From the NCBI GenBank assembly GCA_029876055.1, contig CM056878.1:2170001-2234000 (forward strand): 64,000 nt of DNA, read 5' to 3'. The notes under the pieces were generated by a model. That model searched no databases, had not been told where the DNA came from, and saw only the letters and a program-made list of their open reading frames with translations. Made by a program: the position numbers and the translations under genes. Source of the DNA: Madurella fahalii (taxonomy: Eukaryota; Ascomycota; Sordariomycetes; Sordariales). This document shows positions 57,001 through 64,000 of the stretch, in pieces (positions within the stretch are counted from its first letter, which is position 1; every line of letters starts with the position of its first letter).

Positions 57001-58285
57001 TGGCGGCATACTTCTGAAAGAAGACGCCGTGTGGGCCATGGAGCGTTCCTTACTGTTGGTAGACTCCGCTATACGCCATACGCTATACGCCAGTGTAGTT
57101 CCCGAGGTGGAATTAGGTAGTCGGACATGTGGCAGGCACTTGGAGCGGTTGGTGCAACCGTTGATTTCTGAGGTGAGGTGACGGCGAAGGAACATGTGGG
57201 GACGGAAAGGATTTTCTTGCCTTTGTTTTACGTTACGGCTATCCGCATCGCCCTCCCTCGCCGTTGCTTCTGAAAGTCCGTTCTTCAGCATGGCTGTAGT
57301 GCACATGCCAGCCAACGGGCGGGATTAGGGCAATAGTGCCGCCAATCCCGCCGACGGTGGATATAATGTCGGTGTTGGCGGTCGCTTAGCGCCGCCGGCC
57401 CCACTTGCTCGGCTGGTTCGGTGGGAATTGTGACGGGCGAACCCGAGGGCCTTCGAACTCCTCGGTTCTTCTAAGGAGGCTCGTAAGGAGTCGAGACAAC
57501 ATCGAAATGCAACGTCAGCGCACAACTAGCCACACGTTTTGGAGAATCTCGAAAGTAGAAGAAACAAAACCTATCACGCGTCATCAATCGCAGACGGCGG
57601 GGTTCGTACCTCGGCCTATGACATGAACATCGCTACCTTGCAGGCCGCTAGAGAATCAGGAATGCTCCACCATCCGCATCCTCGATACAGAGCATACAGA
57701 GGCTCTTCCGCGCCGTCTCATCTTGTGTTGCCCTTGGTGGAGCCCACGTCTGTCTCAGAACACACGAGGCCGACAGGAACCGTAGTCTGTACGTGGACAA
57801 CTAACCAACAAGGCGCGGCCGGGAAGCGGCGGGATGATGTCGAATCGACTGCTGAGGTGATCATCCTGAAGCTCGATCGTTTCCGAGCATCTATTCCGGT
57901 GTGGTACAGAGCCGCAACCTCCGACCTAGCGGTGTAGTGGCAGTGACCTGGCATGGCATGGCGAACCTCGTCCGGGATGGGATCGATCCAAGGTGGAGCA
58001 ACGGCTGATTACCGTGGGTTCGGTGGAGTCTCGCTCTTGTCATCGGGAAACGGGGCCCGAGGGTTGGTTATTTTTAAATGACGTTGTCAGTCAGGTTTGG
58101 GGAGGCATCTGACTTGGTCATATAAACCACTGCCAAACCCCCTTCCTAGTTGTTACCATTTATCAACCATCTACGTGTACCCGAGTTCTCGATAAATCCG
58201 TCCCTTCTCTTCACCACGTCATACGTTGTTGTATGGTAGATCTCGTCGTGGAACAGGGTGACGCGGTTACCACCACCCCTTGACC
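54038..58285. other. Long divergent spacer between kelch and MFS genes
   Basis: About 4.2 kb. The only longer frame (about 57539-57937, plus) lacks an ATG at its 5' end and shows no family. The right end is the MFS promoter with a TATA-like site. No transposon ends or RNA genes were recognised. Confidence 0.45.
58121..58126 (+). promoter_or_regulatory. TATA-like box of the MFS transporter gene
   Basis: TATAAA lies 165 bp upstream of the ATG, within the stretch expected to hold the core promoter. Confidence 0.4.
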
Positions 58286-60239
58286 ATGGCGAACCCGCAG
58301 TCTTCGGCATCCTCCTTCACAGTCAACGAAGCACCCGCCGAACTAGAGTCTCAGCGGCCTCGGAACAAGGTCCCACACTGGTTCCTGGTGCTGAACCCGG
58401 CTGGCGTCACCGACGAGGTGCTTAACCACAAGTACGCCGGCCACGGCACATCTGAGTCCCCCTATGTCGTCGACTTCCTCCCGTACGACGCAAGCAACCC
58501 GCAGCAGTATCCTCAGTACAAGAAATGGACCATCACGATCCTCCAGGCCATTGCCACCTTGGCCGTGGCCTTTGTGAGCACAGCATACTCCGGCGGCATC
58601 TTTGAAATAATCCGTTACTTTCAAGTATCGACGACGGTGGCCACCCTAGGCATCTCGCTCTTCGTTCTTGGGTTCGCCATTGGGCCTCTACTTTGGGCGC
58701 CTCTTAGCGGTATGTTTTCCTTTGGATGAGAAGGGGTAGGGGAGGATGACGGCAGGGTTGACATGGTGTGATGTGGTGTGATAGAGTTCTATGGAAGGCA
58801 AATTGTCTTCTTCATCACCTACATGGCCCTGACCGCCTTCAACGCCGGTGCTGCCGGTGCCCAGAACATCGAGACCCTCATCATCCTGCGCTTCTTTGCC
58901 GGCGCATTCGGAGCCTCGCCGCTGACCAATTCGGGCGGTGTCATTGCCGATATGTTCAATGCGAAGGGTACGCCCCCTCGGTTCGCCTTTGGTGTCTCGC
59001 ACGGAAATAATACTAAACCTGACTCTTCTCCAGAGCGAGGTATCGCATCCGGCGTTTTCGCCATGGCGCCCTTTCTCGGCCCCTCCATCGGCCCCATCGC
59101 AGGTGGCTTTCTCGTATGTCGTCACCCCTACTAGGCAACCCCAACCCCAACCCCGATTCCCAAACCCACAACCACTAACACCCGCTTCCCAGGGCGAAGC
59201 CGAAGGCTGGCGCTGGATCGAGGGCCTCATGGCCATCTTCACGGGCGTCATCTGGCTCGCCTGCGCGGTGTATGTCCCGGAGACGTACGCGCCCTTCCTC
59301 CTCTGGCGGCGGGCCGCCAAGCTCTCCGAGATGACGGGCAAGGTCTACGTCTCCAAGATGGACGTCGCCACGACCGCGCCGCGGTCCGAGCAGGTCAAGA
59401 CGACGCTCGTCCGCCCGTGGGCCCTCCTCTTCCGCGAGCCCATCGTGCTCCTCACGTCCATCTACCTCGCCATCGTCTACGGCACGCTCTATCTCCTCTT
59501 CGCCGCCTTCCCCATCGTTTTCCAGCTCAACCGCGGGTGGAGCCCCGGCATCGGCGGGCTGGCGTTCGTCGGCGTGGCCGTCGGCATGCTCGCCGCCGTG
59601 GGCTACGCCATGTTCGACAACCGCCGCTACGCCCGCGTCGCCGAGGCGCACGGCGGCGCCGCGCCGCCCGAGGCCCGCCTGCCGCCCGCCATCATCGGAT
59701 CCGTCCTCCTCCCCGTCGGGCTGTTCTGGTTCGCGTGGACCAACGGGCCCGAGGTCCACTGGATCGTGCCCATCATCGCGTCGGCCTTCTTCGCGGCCGG
59801 CCTTGTCGGCGTGTTCCTGTCGCTGCTGACGTACCTGATCGACAGCTACACCGTGTTCGCGGCGTCGGTGCTGGCCGCCAACTCGGTGCTGCGCTCGCTG
59901 TTCGGCGCGGCCTTCCCCCTCTTCACCACCTACATGTATCGGGACTTGGGCATCCACTGGGCCAGCTCAGTCCCGGCGTTCCTTGCGCTGGCGTGCACGC
60001 CGTTTCCGTTGCTGTTCTACCGGTACGGTGCACCCATCCGGAAGAAGTGCAAGTATGCGGCCGAGGCCGCCGAGGTGTTTGAGCGGATGCATGCGCAGCA
60101 TCAGGAGAAGGAGGGGAGTGCGCTGCTGCCGGCTGGTGGCGAGAGTCGGGCGGTGTTGAGCGAAGGCGAGGAGACGGTGGTAGGGAATGAAGGGGGGAGG
60201 GGGCAGAGGGAAGCGGGAAAGGGGGCGGGATGGGCCTAG
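58286..60239 (+). CDS. MFS transporter, DHA1-type drug/polyamine:H+ antiporter
   Basis: A plasma-membrane major facilitator of the DHA1 drug:proton antiporter type, probably exporting drugs, polyamines or metabolites. Four exons (58286-58709, 58785-58967, 59034-59113, 59193-60239) give 577 aa; introns are 75, 66 and 79 nt. The ATG at 58286 ([11 protein letters not shown]) has CACCCCTTGACC before it. A cytosolic N-terminus of about 90 residues precedes twelve likely membrane helices in two sixes. Seen are the loop motif [19 protein letters not shown] after helix 2, the antiporter motif C variant [15 protein letters not shown] in helix 5, and the long central loop ([20 protein letters not shown]). 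The second half includes [19 protein letters not shown] and [15 protein letters not shown], typical of TPO1/FLR1-like proteins. The C-terminal tail is Gly/Glu-rich. The substrate cannot be read from sequence. Confidence 0.88.
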
Positions 60240-61143
60240 TCTGTTATAATCCAGCGTCTAGGGTTTCTTTTTGGGGCATTTTCGGGTAGCGTCAGGTAGA
60301 TTAGCTGGTTTGGGACTGGTTATTAGATGGATAGACTTGGGGCTAGATACCCTTCTCTTGATCGGATCGGGAGGTAGAGGTGACTCTTTAAATAGAATAG
60401 AGGCAAGGTTCAAGGGCAGCTATTGCCTACCCCAGCGCCTAGGCCCTCCGAGAATGCCTAGAAGTTTATCATATGGATGCCTCTATGGGAATACTCTTAC
60501 CCGCGAGCATATTTTCCCCGGGCAATTCCGGTAAAGGGAACATGTGGAAAGCAGGTACAATCACTGCAGTGTGATACTCGTGATGGCCGCTGAATAAGCA
60601 ACCCCCCCTGAGATACCAATCGACACCTACCGCACAACAATGCCAAGCCCGCCTGCAGCCTCGCATTCCGCTTTTGGTCATGCGAGAACTGTCGCTTGTC
60701 ACGGAACTAAGTACATACTGTCAAGACAAGGCGCCGAGCAGTGGCCTCATCGTCCCTTCGCGGCAACGCCGATGTCCGGTAGCACCACGGACAGGACGCG
60801 CCCGAGGCGCCGATAACTCCTCCGCCTTTTTCGTCTTTGGGGATTCTTGGATTGTCGCGGCGCTTCTCGTAGTCTGAAAAAATCGGGTGGGACCCATGGG
60901 TTTGTCCGCGTCGTTTTCCTGGCCACTTTTGTCTTGGTCTTGTCCAGTGACTCAACTCACTGATACCTTTTTAAGGGATTGGATCTGTCCATTTCAGGGT
61001 CGACGGAGCTGTGTGTCAACGTATTTTCCAAAGTTGGAATACCGCACCTCGTCACCGTATTATCTCCATCTTTCGGGCCTGTTGACCAACTGGCCCGTTT
61101 CTGTTGGTCAATCTCCTGCTTGGGGTGTAACCGCACCGCAGCT
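60240..61143. other. Spacer between MFS and Zn2Cys6 genes
   Basis: A 904-bp spacer holding the 3' end of the MFS transcript and the regulator's promoter. No TATA box or clear inverted CGG repeat was found. Confidence 0.5.
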
Positions 61144-63003
61144 ATGGTGGCGCCGCGGCGAGTTACCGCCTTTACAAACACGTTCCTTGTGCACAGTATT
61201 GGAGGAGGTGGACCGGTGCTAGAGGTGGTGGGACCTGAAGACGTTCGAAAGAAGCGGCCGCATCGGGTATGTTCATCCTAGGGTGGGATGCCGCAACGGG
61301 TTGGCGGGTTCTTGGGCTGGACGATTGGTGCTAACCAGATGGGGTGCTAGAAATCGCGACTGGGATGTATCAGATGTAAGAGACGCAAGGTTAAGGTGAG
61401 ATGCCCCGGCATGTTCTGCTGTTGTGTAATGTGCGGGTATAGTACAGTACCCTTGAATAGGGGCCAAGGAGGGTACTAACAGCAGCTCCTATAGTGCGAC
61501 GAAGGCGAGCCGTGTGGGAACTGCGTCAAGCGAAACGAGACATGCATTCGCCGCCAACCACCACGATCCAAACAAGCAGAGGGCAATTCCCAGCCGTCGA
61601 CACCGTCCCCGCCGAGAGACGTCGCCTGGTGCCCCCTGTCCGAGCCCGAGTGCGGTCCTATCAATCTGCTGCACATGGAACTCTTGCACCACTTTGAGAG
61701 ATTCACCATTGACACCCTGTCATTCCAGGAGGTGTGGCCCCGCATGCTGCAGCTTGCCTTTCAGGTACGGTCATCGTCGTCCTTGTGCTCCTGTCGAAAG
61801 TAGAGCAAGTACATCCAATTGATCCCCACGACTAAAAAACAATGCCCGTCATAGTCCCGGCAGCACACATATCTCATCAATGCTATGCTCTCGCTTGCCG
61901 CGGCGCATCTAGACTATCTCGTCCCTGGCAACCCCCGGTACCACCGAGCCAAGGATGCCCTCTTGAGCAAGGCACTCCATGACTACCGTGAGACACTGTC
62001 CCATCCCATCACGGCAGACAACTGTGACGCCTTACTTGGCACCGCTACCCTAATCCACTTCCTCATGTGGTGCGACCTCAGCTTCATGGAGGGCCAGGCT
62101 TGCGGCCAACACCGACCCCTGGACTTGTCAGGCGACCGCCTCTATTGGCTCTCGACGGGGGTCCGCCAGATCTTCTTCATGGCTTGGCCGCTCTTCCAGA
62201 CCTCCCAGAGCGTCTTCATGCACGTGCCCTTGCTCCAGCCATGCATGGCGCTAGAAGAGCTGGTGGATGCCCGTGGGCTCAACTGGCAGCGCTTTGCGCG
62301 GGGTTTCATGGACCTGTACGACAACCCGCGTTATCGGGGCGCAAGGAACGCCTTTCCCGCTTCCGAGCCGCCCAGTGACACCACGACGGAGGTGTCGCCG
62401 AGCCCATGCCCATCATTCCCGTCCACACCGGGAGGGAGCTCGAATAGCATCAGCGGCGGCGGCAGCAGCAGCAGCAGTGAATTCCTGGAGGGCATAATTC
62501 CCAGCCTTCCGTCCTCTAGTGCCCTTCCCTTCAAGGTCATGACTCTGTGGCAGAGCTTCAAGGAAGGCGAGGCGTACGTCAAGAGCGCTGGGGCTTGTGA
62601 CGAGGCGCTCATGCGTGTCGCGTATAAGCGCCTCGCTGCACGCCTTGCTGTTGCGATGGCTTATGTCTCGGACCGCGGTGCCAATAGTTGCCCAGCTTCT
62701 AGGGCTGCAAGGGACAAGGCCACAAATTACCGCGAGCCCCCGCTCACGCAGAGCGATATTGTGCGGTATGTGTCGACGTTCCCCATGATGTGTTTTGGGC
62801 CGCTGCTGGCGCTTATTTCTAGCGGAGACTCGCGAATTCTGGTTGTGCTATTCCACATCTATCGTGTGGTACGTGTCCTGTTGCCGGGCGAGCAGTATTG
62901 GTGGTGTAGGAGGCGCGTTGAGGTCATGGAGGAGGCGATTGGGCGTGAATTGAGTAGTAGAGGTTTGGAGGTGTGCCTAAAAAGGCGAGACGAGGTTGCA
63001 TAA
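61144..63003 (+). CDS. Zn2Cys6 transcription factor (Upc2-like type)
   Basis: A fungal binuclear-cluster regulator. Four exons (61144-61266, 61351-61395, 61495-61764, 61855-63003) give 528 aa; introns are 84, 99 and 90 nt. The cluster C47-x2-C50-x6-C57-x5-C63-x2-C66-x6-C73 is assembled from three exons, with the 45-nt exon 2 carrying the first two cysteines and the basic RRKVK. A basic RKKRPHRKSRLG run precedes it. The region from LLHMELLHHFERFTIDTL through INAMLSLAAAHLDYL resembles the ligand-sensing domain of Upc2/sterol-uptake-control-like proteins rather than the Gal4-type middle homology region. A Ser/Gly linker (AGC-type repeat near 62455-62480) divides the regulatory part. The start at 61144 is the last in-frame ATG before the cluster; an upstream start in another exon is possible. 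It follows the MFS gene in the same direction. Confidence 0.85.
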
Positions 63004-63029
63004 CTGTAGAATATGATAGACATACACCA

Positions 63030-64000
63030 TCAAAGCTCGTCATGGCCTGCAATCTTGATCTTTACTCCCGGAATGCTCGGTATCGAGACCTTACGGGCCG
63101 CTGCTCGGGTGGGGCCAAGATCCTCGTACGTGGTGGTGACGCCCGGCGGTGTCCACGGCTTGATGCGGCCCTGGTAGACGTCCATACCCCACTGCTGGAC
63201 TGCATTGGCGCTGAAAGGCCGTCCTTTTGGATAAGGGTAGATCCGGTCTTTGGAAAGTTGATGCACAGCCCCGGCGGGGAAGACGCCTGGCTCGAGGCCC
63301 AACTTGGCCATCAACTCTGGAAACTGAAACGGGTCTACCACGACCGAAGTCAGCGAGTCGTAGTAGTTCCGGGCAAATTTGTATAGCGTCTTTCGAAGCC
63401 TCTGTCGGTGGCTTTCGGTCTCGGCGAATAGGTAGACCATTGGGAACCCACGCTGCAACAATTTAGCAAGGATATCGACGGACGTTGGAGAGACTCACGT
63501 CAAGGAGCCGCTTCTGATTCAGCACAGTAAGTTCCCCAAGGACTGGTCTCGATGCCTCCATTATCCTGTGTCGTTTGTTAGTCCTGTTTTTTGTCCTTGT
63601 ATAAACGGAACACCGGCCGAAATGAAACTTACCAAGCATCCAGCTCATGAGCGCCCTTGATCTCCTTCAGCACGGCCGTATCCCCATCAACCAGCTTATA
63701 ACACACAACCGCCGGCGGTTCCATACCCTGGGTCTCGATCACGCCTGAGTCGATCACTGTCCCAAACGTAAACTCATCACTGTATGCCCGCGCAGCATCA
63801 GCGAACATCTCGGCAGCGGCTCGGTCTTCGCCAACGTATGCAATGAAAACCGTCTCATCTGCTGTCTTGAACCTGGCAAGCGCCTCCGCATCTAGTCCCT
63901 CCGATACGATTGGGCGGGCCTTCCTCGCGACGAAATGCAGCATCCTACAGAGCAATTATCAGACACGTCAGCACCCCCTCATGGAGCCGTGGGCACATAC
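63030..64000 (-). CDS. PDI-like ER protein with HDEL tail (5' end outside window)
   Basis: This is the C-terminal part of a protein-disulfide-isomerase-family protein kept in the ER lumen by its terminal HDEL. Visible exons are 63944-63633, 63565-63499 and 63452-63030 (about 266 aa); introns are 67 and 46 nt. A further intron runs from 63945 to the window edge, where the minus strand begins GTATGT, a perfect donor, so the preceding exon ends just outside. The visible part matches b and b' thioredoxin-like domains (KTADETVFIAYVGEDRAAAE, FPMVYLFAETESHRQR, FPELMAKLGLEP, YPKGRPFSANAVQQW). No CxxC active site lies between b' and HDEL, unlike classical PDI, so any redox site must be in the unseen N-terminus. 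The stop is 26 bp from the stop of the convergent Zn2Cys6 gene. Confidence 0.8.

Noticed and set aside
57539..57937. 132-codon plus-strand frame upstream of the MFS gene
   Set aside because: It opens at TTG without a supporting upstream exon and shows no family or splice model.

Overview
The window is nuclear DNA of a filamentous ascomycete, most likely a Sordariomycete; the GC-rich third codon positions and long intergenic spacers would suit a Chaetomiaceae-like genome, but the species cannot be named from sequence alone. The evidence is short spliceosomal introns (46 to 349 nt, mostly 50 to 100, with GTRNGT donors and CTAAC/CTGAC-like branch points), a fungal STE12 transcription factor with a C2H2 tail, a Zn2Cys6 regulator, a fungal-type PEX26, an Ecl1-family protein and an HDEL-tailed ER protein. 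There are no operons, CRISPR arrays or bacterial features, and no tRNA or rRNA gene was recognised. Layout, left to right: the 3' end of BUD4 (+); HIS6 (-); a MITE-like element in the HIS6/FAF1 divergent promoter; FAF1 (+); STE12 (-); an 8.7 kb gene-poor stretch upstream of STE12; the divergent ribosome-assembly pair NOC3 (-) and UTP10 (+); a spacer with a probable retroelement remnant; PEX26 (+); the divergent splicing pair PHF5/RDS3 (-) and pinin-like (+); an epoxide hydrolase (+); CRIPT (-) divergent from the DRS2 flippase (+); a low-complexity 3.4 kb spacer; an Ecl1-family protein (-); a 6.3 kb gene-poor stretch; a secreted/membrane kelch protein (-) divergent from an MFS drug-type transporter (+); a Zn2Cys6 regulator (+); and the 3' end of a PDI-like HDEL protein (-) that runs off the right edge. 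Most genes are conserved housekeeping genes: ribosome biogenesis (FAF1, NOC3, UTP10), splicing (PHF5, pinin), histidine synthesis, peroxisome import, membrane lipid asymmetry and septation. STE12 is the main developmental regulator. The MFS/Zn2Cys6 pair and the kelch protein form the more accessory right-hand part. Exon structures were rebuilt by hand from splice signals and reading-frame continuity; every complete model sums to a multiple of three except DRS2, which needs one extra base at a G-run near 37751. No novel multi-gene system is evident. The most interesting observations are an 84-nt STE12 exon whose skipping would fuse two zinc fingers into one intact finger, the MITE in the HIS6/FAF1 promoter, the DRS2 frameshift, and AAAAATTT motifs shared by the ribosome-biogenesis promoters.
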